Assembly (NCBI GenBank): GCA_041402045.1
Contig: JAWKSZ010000046.1
Span: forward strand, 1 to 63,067
Length of the DNA: 63,067 bases
From: JAGQRJ01 sp041402045
Lineage (GTDB): Bacteria > Planctomycetota > J058
Direction: 5' to 3'
The notes under the pieces are model-generated. The model was not told the origin of the DNA. It did no database searches and saw only the letters and a program-made list of their open reading frames with translations. The position numbers were made by a program, and so were the translations under genes. Position 1 is the first letter of the stretch; each line of letters begins with the position of its first letter. This document shows, piece by piece, positions 16,874 through 25,565 of this stretch.

Positions 16874-19141
16874 TCATTCTGGACGGGTCTGCAACTCCGC
16901 GAGCACGCGCTCGGTGGTCTGCTCGATCACCTGCTGGGGCAGCCCGGCCAGGCGACCGTCGATGGCTTGCATCAGCGGCCGCGTCGCCTCGAGCGCCACC
17001 CGCTGCGCCAGGGTCTCGTAGTCGATCTTCGCCACCGCGCGCTCCACCGCAGCCTCCGCGGCCTCCCGCGCCTCCTCCGAGGCGTGGCCTCGACCCCGCA
17101 CCTGCTCCACCGCGTAGCGAGCGACCCGCTCCGGGAGACCGGCCAGGTCGAGCCCGCCGATCACCTCGTCCACCGCGGCCTGCGCCAGGTCCCTCAGCGC
17201 GTCGGTCCAGCCCGTGGGCTCCCAGTCCTGGAGCTGCTCGTCGAGCTGGGCTCGGATCCGCGGCCAGATCTGGCTGGAGAGCAGCGACACCCGCCGCTCG
17301 GTGTCGGCCTCGGCCACCCGCTCCAGCGCCAGGTTGACCACCTGCTCCATGAACTCTTCGCTGGCGAAGTCGGGCTCCCCCGCCCCGCCCCCGCTCGCCA
17401 GGCGCGCCTCGATCCGCGTGACCCGCGCCGCGAGCCCGGCGCCCCCGACGTCCTCCATGCCCAGGCGCGCCTCGACCCGCGACACCCGCGCCTCGAGGTC
17501 TGCTACCGCGTCGAGCCCGAGCTGGCGCGCGTCGCTCTGGATCCGCTCGGGGAAGCCCGCCAGGCCGTGCTCTTCGAGGTGGCCCCAGATCGAGGCCAGG
17601 ACCCCCGCGGCCACGTCCGACCCTGCGGCCTGACCCTCGCCGCCGCCGCTCCCGGCGACGCTCGCCACGTCGGCCTGGATCCGCTCGGGGAAGCCCGCCA
17701 GACCGTGCTCCTCCAGGTGCCCCCAGATCGACTCCAGCACGTGGGCGGTCAGCCCGTCTCGATCGGTGAGGTCCTCGAGCACGCGGGCCGGGAGCCCCGC
17801 CGCGCCGTGCTCCTCCAGGTGCTCCCACAGGGTCTCCAGCGTCCGCGCGGCCACGAGCTGCATGCGCTCGTCCGCCAGCTCGCCCTCGACCCGGCCCATG
17901 TCGCTCGTGGTGTCGCTGCGCTCGGCCATGGCCTCGGCGTGAGCCACGACGTCCGCGGTCACCCGGGGCGGGAGCGCCTCCAGTCCGCGCTCCGCGAGCT
18001 CTGCGCGCAGCAGGTCCAAGGTCTCCCGAGCCAGGCTCTCCCGCCACGTCTCCGGGGTGCCCGCCGGCAGCCCCAGCCGCGCGCTGAGCGCCTCCTCCGC
18101 GGCCTCGGTCGCGTGCGCGCGCAGACCCTGCTCCAGCCCCTCGGGCAAGGGCCCCGCCAGCCGCTCGGCGATCAGCTCCTGCAGCTCGGCGCCCGCCGCC
18201 GCGTCCAGCCGCACCTCGTCGCTGCGCAGCGCGCCGCGCAGCTCGTCGACCTCGGCCTTGAGGTCCTCCAGCCGCGCGTGCTGCTCCTCGTCTCGCGACG
18301 CCCGCCCGCTGGCCAGCTCCTCCCGCAGCCCCATGAGCAGGTTCTCCGCCTGCTCCTGGGCTCGCTCCACGGCGACCTGGGTCACCCGCGGGAGCTGCAC
18401 CTCGCCGCGGGTGAAGACCTCGACCACCCGCCCGGTGACCTCGTCCGCGATCCGCTGCTCGAGGCCCGAGAGGTAGCGCTCCTCCACCGTCCGGGCCAGG
18501 GCGGCGCCCGCGCTCTCGATCAGGCGCTCCACCAGCGGGTCGTCGCCGTCCTCCAGCCGTCCCAGCATGCGCTTGAGGAAGAGCTCGGTGTTCGCCGGGG
18601 TCGGCGCCGGTCGCGGCGCAGGGCGCGGGGGCGGCACGCCGGCGCCGCGCCGCCGCGGGCGCATGGCATGCCCGCTGTCCGCGGTCTCCCGCGCCTGCCG
18701 CGAGGTCGGGCCGCGAAGCGGGGCGGGGGGGACGCTGCGCATGGGCTGGGGCGGCGGCCTGCGGGGCTGGCGCCGCCCTGAGCGGGTGGCCGGACCTCGC
18801 GGCGGGCCGCTGCGCGAAGGGGGCACGGGGGTCACGTCCAGCGGGTTGCGCTCGGCCATGCGCAGCAGGCGCCCGCAGTGCTCGCAGTAGACGTCGCCCT
18901 CTTGCTCGGTGAGGACGTAGGTGTAGCCCCCGCAGCTCTGGCACAGGAGCGCGCGCCGGTTGCGCAGCTGGAGGAGGTGCTCGCACACGCTGGCGGCCAG
19001 GAGGCCGCTCTGGATCAGCACGCGCTCGAGGGGGACCCGGTCGCGCTCCGCGGCCAGCATGGCCTCCTGCAGGCGCTTCTCGGGGACGAGTTCACGCTCG
19101 CGCACCAGCTCGTAGAACGCGAGGTCAGCGCTGTGAGTCAT
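16874..19141 (-). CDS. large coiled-coil repeat protein with zinc ribbon (755 residues)
   Basis: The family is not recognised. Residues 1-60 are helical (ELVRERELVPEKRLQEAMLA). C67, C70, C86 and C89 form a zinc ribbon. About 90 Pro/Arg-rich residues follow. The rest is Glu/Ala/Leu-rich helix and coiled coil with internal repeats: SIWGHLEEHGLAGFPERIQ occurs twice almost identically, plus two diverged copies (TLWEHLEEHGAAGLPARV and GLDLAGLPERVARYAVEQ). There is no signal peptide or membrane helix. The ATG at 19141 is the first sensible start. It could be a cytoplasmic scaffold or filament-like protein. The GC-rich hairpin/tandem-repeat zone lies directly upstream. Confidence 0.75.
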   Translation of the reverse strand: MTHSADLAFYELVRERELVPEKRLQEAMLAAERDRVPLERVLIQSGLLAASVCEHLLQLRNRRALLCQSCGGYTYVLTEQEGDVYCEHCGRLLRMAERNPLDVTPVPPSRSGPPRGPATRSGRRQPRRPPPQPMRSVPPAPLRGPTSRQARETADSGHAMRPRRRGAGVPPPRPAPRPAPTPANTELFLKRMLGRLEDGDDPLVERLIESAGAALARTVEERYLSGLEQRIADEVTGRVVEVFTRGEVQLPRVTQVAVERAQEQAENLLMGLREELASGRASRDEEQHARLEDLKAEVDELRGALRSDEVRLDAAAGAELQELIAERLAGPLPEGLEQGLRAHATEAAEEALSARLGLPAGTPETWRESLARETLDLLRAELAERGLEALPPRVTADVVAHAEAMAERSDTTSDMGRVEGELADERMQLVAARTLETLWEHLEEHGAAGLPARVLEDLTDRDGLTAHVLESIWGHLEEHGLAGFPERIQADVASVAGSGGGEGQAAGSDVAAGVLASIWGHLEEHGLAGFPERIQSDARQLGLDAVADLEARVSRVEARLGMEDVGGAGLAARVTRIEARLASGGGAGEPDFASEEFMEQVVNLALERVAEADTERRVSLLSSQIWPRIRAQLDEQLQDWEPTGWTDALRDLAQAAVDEVIGGLDLAGLPERVARYAVEQVRGRGHASEEAREAAEAAVERAVAKIDYETLAQRVALEATRPLMQAIDGRLAGLPQQVIEQTTERVLAELQTRPE

Positions 19142-19228
19142 TGACCCTCCGCGCCCAGCGTACCGCCAAGCTCCGAGTCTTCCCAGCGGGTCGACGCAGC
19201 CGACCCGGGCCCCCGGGAGGCCCCACAC

Positions 19229-19317
19229 CGCGAGCCGCGCGGGGGGACCGCGCGGCTCGCGAGAAACTTGCAGGCAGGGCCGTGCCGCGAGCCGCGCGGG
19301 GACCACGCGGCTCGCGG
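19229..19317. repeat. pair of near-identical GC hairpins
   Basis: Hairpin 1 (19229-19261) has a perfect 14-bp stem, CGCGAGCCGCGCGG with its complement and a 5-base loop. Hairpin 2 (19285-19317) repeats the same stem extended to 15 bp with one mismatch. They are direct copies about 56 bp apart in the 5' region of the 755-residue gene, where they could form a structured leader. Confidence 0.65.
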
Positions 19318-19505
19318 GACCGTGCAGACAGGGAGATCGACTCGAGCGCGCGCGAGCGCACGCCGAGCCGGGGACGCCGGGATCTGTGGTCCAGGGCTGG
19401 CCCGGCGGGACGACGCCCCTCCCGGCCAGCGCCCCGCCGGGAGGAAGGTCCCGGCTGCTGGCTCAAGCTCGCGCGGCGAAACCACGACGCGAGCCCGCTC
19501 GTCAG

Positions 19506-19970
19506 GCGAAGGCGGCGGAGCCGCGAACGCCGGGTTGCTGAGCGAAGGCGGCGGCGCCGCGAACGCCGGGTTGCTGAGCGAAGGCGGCGGAGCCGCGAAC
19601 GCCGGGTTGCTGAGCGAAGGCGGCCGAGCCGCGAACGCCGGGTTGCTGAGCGAAGGCGGCGGAGCCGCGAACGCCGGGTTGTTGAGCGAAGGCGGCGGAG
19701 CCGCGAACGCCGGGTTGCTGAGCAAGGCGGCGGAGCCCGCGAATACCCGGGCTGCGCTGGGGCGCGGCGGCTGGAACGTTAGCCGCAGCCATGGGCTGGC
19801 GGCGGAGCGAACGCCGGGGTTGCTGGGCGAAGGCGGGAGCCGCGAACGCCGGGTTGCTGGGCGAAGGCCGCGAACGCCGGGTTGCTGGGCGAAGGCCGCG
19901 AACGCGGCTGGCGGCGGAGCCGCGAACGCCGGGGTTGCTGGGCGGGCGAACGCCCGGCGAGCGGCGCAGC
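19506..19970. repeat. 36-bp tandem repeat array with decayed tail
   Basis: Six in-register 36-bp units (19506-19541, 19542-19577, 19578-19613, 19614-19649, 19650-19685, 19686-19721) begin GCGAAGGCGGCGGAGCCGCG and end in GGGTTGCTGA, with one or two substitutions each. Downstream to about 19970, shortened and shuffled fragments of the same unit continue. Because 36 is divisible by 3, several frames stay open and give 12-residue periodic peptides. No start signal or conserved domain supports translation. Confidence 0.8.
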
Positions 19971-20019
19971 GGCGCGCGCGCTGCGCGGGCGACGCGCGCG
20001 CGAGCCCCTTGGGGGTGAG

Positions 20020-20090
20020 CCCTCGCAGCGAAGCTGCGAGGGCGAGGGGGTCTGGGACAGACCCCCTTAGAAACAGGACAGACCCCCTAA
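20020..20090 (-). terminator. recA terminator region with tandem hairpins
   Basis: Immediately downstream of recA (minus sense) come TTTTAGGGGGTCTGTCC, a second GGGGGTCTGTCC that pairs with AGACCCCC (20046-20066, 8-bp stem), and then a perfect 10-bp hairpin CCCTCGCAGC / GCTGCGAGGG (20020-20042). The duplicated GGGGGTCTGTCC suggests a small dispersed terminator-type repeat. Confidence 0.55.
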
Positions 20091-20092
20091 AA

Positions 20093-21196
20093 TCAGCCGA
20101 CGGCGACGGGCTCCTCGGCCTCCTGCTCCTCGGCCTCCTGCTCGGCGTTCTCGGGCGGGAACAGGACGCTGAACAGGTTCTGCTCGATCTCGTTGGAGAT
20201 GTCCGGGTTCTGCTCGAGGAACTCCAGGGTCCGCTCGCGGCCCTGGCCAATCCGGGTCTCGCCGAAGGAGAACCAGGAGCCCGCCTTGCGCACGATCTTG
20301 TGGTCGACGGCCAGGTCGAGCACGTCGCCGTGCCAGGAGATCCCGCGGGCGTAGACGATGTCGAACTCGGCCACGCGGAACGGCGGGGCGACCTTGTTCT
20401 TCACGACCTTGACCCGCACGCGGCTCCCGGTGGTGACGCCCTTGTTGTCCTTGATCTGCGCGATCCGGCGAATGTCGAGGCGCACCGAGGAGTAGAACTT
20501 CAGCGCGCGACCGCCGGTGGTGGTCTCGGGCGAGCCGAACATGACGCCGATCTTCTCGCGGAGCTGGTTGATGAAGATCAGGGCGGTGGAGGTGCGGGCG
20601 ACGGCGCCGGTCAGCTTGCGCATGGCCTGCGACATGAGGCGCGCCTGGGCGCCGACGTGGTGGTCGCCGATGTTCCCCTCGAGCTCGGCCTTGGGGACCA
20701 GCGCGGCCACCGAGTCGACCACGATCACGTCGACCGCGTTGGACTGCACGAGCAGCTCCACGATCTCGAGGGCCTGCTCGCCGGAGTCGGGCTGGCTGAC
20801 GAGCAGCGCGTCGAGGTTGACGCCGATCTTGCGCGCGTAAATGGGGTCGAGGGCGTGCTCGGCGTCGACGTAGGCGACCACGCCGCCCCGACGCTGGGCG
20901 TTGGCGGCGACGGTCAGGGCCAGGGTCGTCTTACCCGAGGACTCGGGGCCGAAGACCTCGGTGACGCGGCCGCGGGGGATCCCGCCGACGCCGATCGCCA
21001 TGTCGAGGCTCAGGCTCCCGGTCGAGATCGCGGGGACGTCGCTCTTGAAGTCCTGGCCGAGGACCATGATCGAGCCGGTCCCGCAGCGCTTGGTAATGTG
21101 CTCCATGGTCAGCTCGAGGGCCTCGCGGCGGGCCTTGACCTCGAGCTCGGCCTGGGTGGGCTTGCTGGTGGAATTACGCTTCTTCGAACGAGCCAT
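20093..21196 (-). CDS. recA: RecA recombinase
   Basis: This is a 367-residue RecA with Walker A GPESSGKTT, the DNA-binding loop 1 region KAELEGNIGDHHVGAQARLM, INQLREKIGVMFGSPETTTGG (loop 2 and motif region), and a Glu-rich acidic tail. It catalyses strand exchange and LexA co-proteolysis. The ATG at 21196 is preferred to a longer reading, since homology begins soon after it. The 171-bp gap to the divergent lipoprotein gene should hold its promoter. A clear SOS/LexA box of either the E. coli or the CGAACN4GTTCG type was not found. Confidence 0.98.
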   Translation of the reverse strand: MARSKKRNSTSKPTQAELEVKARREALELTMEHITKRCGTGSIMVLGQDFKSDVPAISTGSLSLDMAIGVGGIPRGRVTEVFGPESSGKTTLALTVAANAQRRGGVVAYVDAEHALDPIYARKIGVNLDALLVSQPDSGEQALEIVELLVQSNAVDVIVVDSVAALVPKAELEGNIGDHHVGAQARLMSQAMRKLTGAVARTSTALIFINQLREKIGVMFGSPETTTGGRALKFYSSVRLDIRRIAQIKDNKGVTTGSRVRVKVVKNKVAPPFRVAEFDIVYARGISWHGDVLDLAVDHKIVRKAGSWFSFGETRIGQGRERTLEFLEQNPDISNEIEQNLFSVLFPPENAEQEAEEQEAEEPVAVG

Positions 21197-21367
21197 GTCG
21201 GCGCCTCTCACTTCAATGTTCCTCGAGCTCGCTGCTCGAACGGGGTCACGGCCCCTTGGTGGCCGCGCCCGAATGTTCTTGATCTGTTTGGGCGCGAACA
21301 TGCGCCCCAACCCGAAGGTCCCGAAACATTAGCAGTCCCCCCCGACAACTCCGGGAGAGTCTTCTTA

Positions 21368-22567
21368 GTGCATGCAATAAAGTCGTTTAAGTGCCTGCTT
21401 CGGCGGGGCGAAGACCCGAAGACCCTCCGAACACGTCCCTGGGTAGCGGGGGTCATCGCGGTCCTCGCCCTCGCCGGCTGCAGCGCCGAGCCCACCCCGC
21501 CCGACGAGCGGCCGCGCTACGAGCCCGTGCTCGGGCGGAGCGAGGTCCGGGCTCTCGGTCGTTACCTCCACGCGGGCTACGCGTTACGCGCGGCGGGCGA
21601 GGGGCGGCGCCCGGAGCAGGACCCGAGCGCGCTCGAGGCCGACCTGACCGCGGCCCGGGACGCCCTGGCCGAGGCCCTGGTGGCCGCAGGCGCCGATCCG
21701 GCGCGGGTCGCCGACGAGGCGAACCTGCTCCCGGTGGCCCACGAAGCCGCCCAGCGCGGCGACCGCTACGCCTTCGTGTTCGCGCCGGACCCCAGCTCGT
21801 TCGCCGTGGTCCGCCTGCGCACGCGCCGCCGCCGCGAGCGCGTGTTCTTCGGCGAGGCCTTCGACTACACGCTCCTCGAATACGACGAGGTCCTGGTCGA
21901 AGACTACCCCGCGTTCCTGGGCGGCGGGGGCGCGCCGCAGCCCGCGAGCTACAGCTCGGCCGGCCAGGTCCGCGTCGACTACGCCGCGATCGTGGAGATC
22001 GGCAAGCGGCAGTTCCTCCCCCGGGCAGAGGAGCTCGTGGGCGCGATCCACGTCCCCGACGAGGCCTTCCTCGAGCGCAGCGGGGCGGACGCGGCCCTGG
22101 AGCTCCTGAGCCTGACCAAGGCCGTGCTCCGCGGGCGTTCGGTGGAGCCCCTCTGGAGCCGGCTCCAGCCTCGGCCGGCGGACGAGCGCCTGCAGGGCTT
22201 CGTGCAGGACTACGCCGCGCACGCGGAGCTGCGCGCCGCGGCGGAGCTGTTCGCGCTCCAGACCGACCCTGGCGAGGCGCCAGACCCCCGCTCGCTGGCT
22301 CAGCGCGGCGCCCTGGTCGCCATGCTCCACGACGAGCCCCTGGGCCACCTGGCCGACCTGGTGGGCCTGGCGATCGTCGCCGTCCAGACCGAGAGCGAGC
22401 TCCCGGCGCTCCTCGGCGCGCGCGAGCTCCTCGTCGAGTTCCTCGCGGAGCTCCGCGAGGGCGAGGGCCCAGCCGCCGACGCGCGGGCCTGCGCGCGGCT
22501 CGCGCGCTTGTCAGCAAAGGAGATACGCGATCTCGCCCAGGCCCTTTGGAACAAACGCGCCAACTAA
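21368..22567 (+). CDS. putative lipoprotein of unknown function (399 residues)
   Basis: The best start is a GTG at 21368 after GGGAGAG. It gives a long basic head, then VAGVIAVLALAGC as signal peptide and lipobox. The mature protein is mostly alpha-helical and Glu/Ala/Leu-rich, with VFAPDPSSFAVVRLRTRRRR and DEVLVEDYPAFLGGGG segments. No family is recognised. It is divergent from recA. The upstream frame stays open a long way, but only because of the repeat zone. The start is uncertain. Confidence 0.65.
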   Translation: MHAIKSFKCLLRRGEDPKTLRTRPWVAGVIAVLALAGCSAEPTPPDERPRYEPVLGRSEVRALGRYLHAGYALRAAGEGRRPEQDPSALEADLTAARDALAEALVAAGADPARVADEANLLPVAHEAAQRGDRYAFVFAPDPSSFAVVRLRTRRRRERVFFGEAFDYTLLEYDEVLVEDYPAFLGGGGAPQPASYSSAGQVRVDYAAIVEIGKRQFLPRAEELVGAIHVPDEAFLERSGADAALELLSLTKAVLRGRSVEPLWSRLQPRPADERLQGFVQDYAAHAELRAAAELFALQTDPGEAPDPRSLAQRGALVAMLHDEPLGHLADLVGLAIVAVQTESELPALLGARELLVEFLAELREGEGPAADARACARLARLSAKEIRDLAQALWNKRAN

Positions 22568-22677
22568 CGTGTGAGAGGGATGCGACACCGGGGGGAGCCT
22601 CGCTGGCCCGCGCCGGGCTTGTTTCCTGGTCTCGATTTCCCCAAGTGTTAGGATCCCCCGCTCAAACGGAGACTTCC

Positions 22678-24255
22678 ATGCAGCGCACCCTGCCGATCGT
22701 GTTCCTCGCCGCGCTGGCGGCCCCCACGGCCTGGGCTGGCAACGATGCCGCCAAAGAGTTCCAGCGGAACTACGTCGAGAAACCCAACTCCTGGGAGCGG
22801 ATCGAGCTGATCAAGAGCCTCGACCCCAGCGACAAGGACCAGCTCGACCTGCTCACCGACTTCGTGCTCGCCCGCGGCGAATGGTTCTACCGCGAGGCGG
22901 CCATCGACGTGCTCGCGGGCGTCCACGACGAGGACGTGATCAAGCGCCTCGAGCGCCTGAGCAAGAAGGAGATCGTCGCCGAGGCGGTGTGCCTCGCCTT
23001 CGGCAAGTCGGGCAGCAAGGACCGGATCCCCTTCCTGGTCGAGCAGCTCGACAACAAGAAGTGGAAGGTCAAGCGCGCCGCGGCGATCGCCCTCGGGCAG
23101 ATCCCCGACAAGCGCGGCGTCGAGGCCTTGATCTCCGCCTGGGAGAACGAGGACATGTTCATGGTGTGGGTGCACATCCTCGAGAGCCTCGAGCGCGTGA
23201 CCCGCGAGAAGAACCTGGACACCCCCGAGAAGTGGCGCGGCTGGTGGGACGCGGTCAAGGCCAACTGGGAGCCCCCGACCGGCGAGGTCGACGAGGAGAG
23301 CCTGGGCGGCGGCGAGATCAACAAGACCAAGGTCCGCGGCACCAACCTCGACTACCGCTCCCGCGGCAAGGGCCTCCCGCTGCTCGTGCTCCCCGAGTAC
23401 GGCTACGAGAAGGACTACCTCGAGACCTACCTCCGCGAGCTCGAGGACAACAACCTGATCCTCTACATGGCGCTGCCCGGCGCCAACGACTTCACCGACC
23501 CCCCGCTCAAGCCCGAGGTGGCCGGCCTGCCCTACTACCCGATCGACCGGATCGTGGAGGCCTTCGAGGGGCTGCACGAGCAGCTGGTCAAGGACGGCAA
23601 GATCGAGGACAAGCCCTTCGCGCTCATGGCCCACGGCATGACCTGCTGGATCGCCATGAAGTTCGCGGAGAAGCACCCGCGCCTGGTGCGCAAGATGATC
23701 CTGATCTCGCCGGTCAGCGGCAACAAGGCCTGGGGTGACGGCCGCGACCGCACCGAGGCCGAGGGCAACAAGCGCGGCGACATCGAAATGGAGCACTACG
23801 CTCAGAGCCAACTGATCGAGAACGGCGCGCCCCGCTACAAGGCGGCCGACGAGCGCGAGGAGTATGCGCTCCAGCGCAAGGGCCACACCCTCATGTTCGC
23901 GGACCACCGCGACCTCGAGATCGGCCGGATCCTGGGTCCGATCTCCGAGAAGATCGTGGACACCCCCCAGGGCAAGGCCCGCAGCGTCAACTTCAAGGCC
24001 TTCCGCCCCATGGGCGGCGTGCTGATCCCCGAGTTCTCGCTGTTCAAGCTGAACCGCACGCGCACGCCGACCCTGATCTTCTACGGGCCCAACTCGCTGC
24101 GCACCTCGGGCGACGACTGCGCCGCGATCCAGAAGCACTACGGCACCGCCGGCGTCGTGACCTTCAAGCGCAGCTCGCGCATGCCGTTCATCGAGGAGAA
24201 CGAGGAGTTCGTCGAGAAGGTGAACAAGTTCCTCGGCGGCAAGCGCCGGAGCTGA
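22678..24255 (+). CDS. secreted HEAT-repeat / alpha-beta-hydrolase-fold fusion, catalytic triad lost
   Basis: The signal peptide is IVFLAALAAPTAWAG. Residues about 25-200 are HEAT repeats (VKRAAAIALGQIPDKRGVEALI), ending in KWRGWWDAVKANW, the same W-x-G-W-W element as in the protein at 502-2112. Residues about 225-525 follow an alpha/beta-hydrolase fold (LVLPEYGYEKD, AHGMTCWIAMKFAEKHPRLV, TPTLIFYGPN). The nucleophile elbow G-H-S-x-G reads A-H-G-M-T, so Ser is replaced by G320. The acid position is near N472/S473, and the His position is R501 (SRMPF for G-H-x-P). It is therefore probably a binding or scaffold pseudoenzyme in the periplasm or on the surface. Confidence 0.85.
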   Translation: MQRTLPIVFLAALAAPTAWAGNDAAKEFQRNYVEKPNSWERIELIKSLDPSDKDQLDLLTDFVLARGEWFYREAAIDVLAGVHDEDVIKRLERLSKKEIVAEAVCLAFGKSGSKDRIPFLVEQLDNKKWKVKRAAAIALGQIPDKRGVEALISAWENEDMFMVWVHILESLERVTREKNLDTPEKWRGWWDAVKANWEPPTGEVDEESLGGGEINKTKVRGTNLDYRSRGKGLPLLVLPEYGYEKDYLETYLRELEDNNLILYMALPGANDFTDPPLKPEVAGLPYYPIDRIVEAFEGLHEQLVKDGKIEDKPFALMAHGMTCWIAMKFAEKHPRLVRKMILISPVSGNKAWGDGRDRTEAEGNKRGDIEMEHYAQSQLIENGAPRYKAADEREEYALQRKGHTLMFADHRDLEIGRILGPISEKIVDTPQGKARSVNFKAFRPMGGVLIPEFSLFKLNRTRTPTLIFYGPNSLRTSGDDCAAIQKHYGTAGVVTFKRSSRMPFIEENEEFVEKVNKFLGGKRRS

Positions 24256-24591
24256 CGCAAGAAGTAGTCGACCTCGAACGTCGAGACGGGCCACGCGGCC
24301 TACCTCGCTCGCGACCTGTCGCGGGCGCGGCTGTATCCAGCTAAACGGACGTGCGCGATCCTGAGGGGTCGGCGACTGAGCCTTCGATCCGCCGTGGGCC
24401 CCGTATTCCTTAAGCGTCTGGTCGAAAAAAACTTACGGGGGCCCCCCGCCGCAGACCGCAGGCGTTACGAATAAAAGACTTACACCTTCCAGCCGAGATG
24501 GATAGACTTCGAAAATCCTGCGCAAGGCGCGGCTTCCGAGGCGCGTCGGGTAAGCAGACGAGGGTTGTTACGTAGTCCACAGGGGGGACTC
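24256..24591. other. intergenic region, AT-richer than surroundings
   Basis: No gene is visible. AT-rich patches at about 24400-24440 (TTCCTTAAG, GAAAAAAACTTA) and 24465-24485 (TTACGAATAAAAGACTTACA) are the most promoter-like sequence in this part of the window. They probably drive the vWA gene, which has an AGGGGGG ribosome-binding site. Confidence 0.4.
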
Positions 24592-25419
24592 ATGAAGCTC
24601 CAAAGCGCGATCATTTCTGGGTTTGCAGCGCTGCTCTGCGCCGGCGTGGCCTTCGGCCAAGGCACCGGCACGGGCAAGCCACCCGCCGGCGGCGGGACCG
24701 GCACCGGCGGCGGCATGAACCCCGGCAGCGGCGCCCCCGGCGCCGGCGGCCAGCACCCGACCGACCTCGACCTCCCGGTCGCGAAGCCCGAGTACCAGGG
24801 CGCCCCGATCGAGGAAGAGCCCCCGATCCCGCCCGAGATCGAGCCCCCGACCGAGGCTCCGCCGACCTTCTTCGGCGAGGAGATCGACTCGGAGAACGAC
24901 ACGATCTTCTACGTCCTGGATATCTCCGGCTCCATGGGCTGGGACAACCAGAGCTACACCCGCCCCGACGGCACCCAGGCCTCGGGTCCCCGGATCGACC
25001 GCGCCAAGGCCGAGCTGATCCGCTCGATCCAAGGCCTCTCCGAGAACTTCAAGTTCAACATCATCGCCTACGACTGCGGCACCCGGCAGTGGCAGGGCTC
25101 CATGCAGGAGGCCAACGACGCCAACAAGGCCGCGGCGACCGCCTGGGTCTCGGGTCACCGCCCGACCGGCGCGACCGGCACCGGCCCCGCCGCCGCCTCG
25201 GCGCTGGGTGACAAGGACAACATGGCCGTGGTGCTCCTGACCGACGGCGCCCCCAACTGCGGCGCCAGCGGCAACTCGGGCCACCGCAGCATGATCGCCA
25301 ACGCCAACACCCAGGGCGCCACGGTGAACGTGTTCGGGATCGCGGCCTCCGGCTCCTACCGCTCCTTCTGCCAGGGCGTGGCGTCGGACAACGGCGGCTC
25401 CTACGTCGACGTCCCCTAG
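24592..25419 (+). CDS. secreted von Willebrand factor A domain protein
   Basis: Signal peptide MKLQSAIISGFAALLCAGVAF, then a Gly/Thr/Pro-rich low-complexity linker to about residue 95, then a vWA domain with an intact MIDAS: DISGSM, a Thr in the TGATGTG loop, and LLTDGAP. The domain would bind a divalent metal and a protein ligand outside the cytoplasm. The protein has 275 residues. Compared with the HEAT/vWA protein at 502-2112, the metal site here is complete. Confidence 0.88.
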   Translation: MKLQSAIISGFAALLCAGVAFGQGTGTGKPPAGGGTGTGGGMNPGSGAPGAGGQHPTDLDLPVAKPEYQGAPIEEEPPIPPEIEPPTEAPPTFFGEEIDSENDTIFYVLDISGSMGWDNQSYTRPDGTQASGPRIDRAKAELIRSIQGLSENFKFNIIAYDCGTRQWQGSMQEANDANKAAATAWVSGHRPTGATGTGPAAASALGDKDNMAVVLLTDGAPNCGASGNSGHRSMIANANTQGATVNVFGIAASGSYRSFCQGVASDNGGSYVDVP

Positions 25420-25427
25420 TCGAACAC

Positions 25428-25548
25428 GGGGCCTCCAGGCCCCCTCGCCCCACGGACTCCGTGGGGCTCCCCCCCGGGGGAAGGTTTCAGAGTTCAGGTG
25501 GGGCGGCTGCGGCCGCCCGCGACGCGCCGCTCCTCCGAGCGGCGCGTC
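25428..25548. terminator. cluster of hairpins between convergent genes
   Basis: There are at least three perfect stems: GGGGCCT/AGGCCCC (25428-25443), CCCCACGG/CCGTGGGG (25448-25466), and GACGCGCCGCTC/GAGCGGCGCGTC with a CTCC loop (25521-25548, 12 bp). They lie between the rightward vWA gene and the leftward VOC gene, so they likely act as a bidirectional terminator. Confidence 0.7.
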
Positions 25549-25565
25549 TGCGTTGGTTCCGAGGG

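Noticed and set aside
19138..20250. Long minus-strand frame with 12-residue NPAFAAPPPSLS periodicity
   Set aside because: It is a by-product of the 36-bp tandem repeat, runs antisense into recA, and has no ribosome-binding site or conserved domain.
21197..21367. LexA/SOS box upstream of recA
   Set aside because: Only half-sites such as GCGAACATGC are present. No full E. coli-type or CGAACN4GTTCG palindrome could be found.
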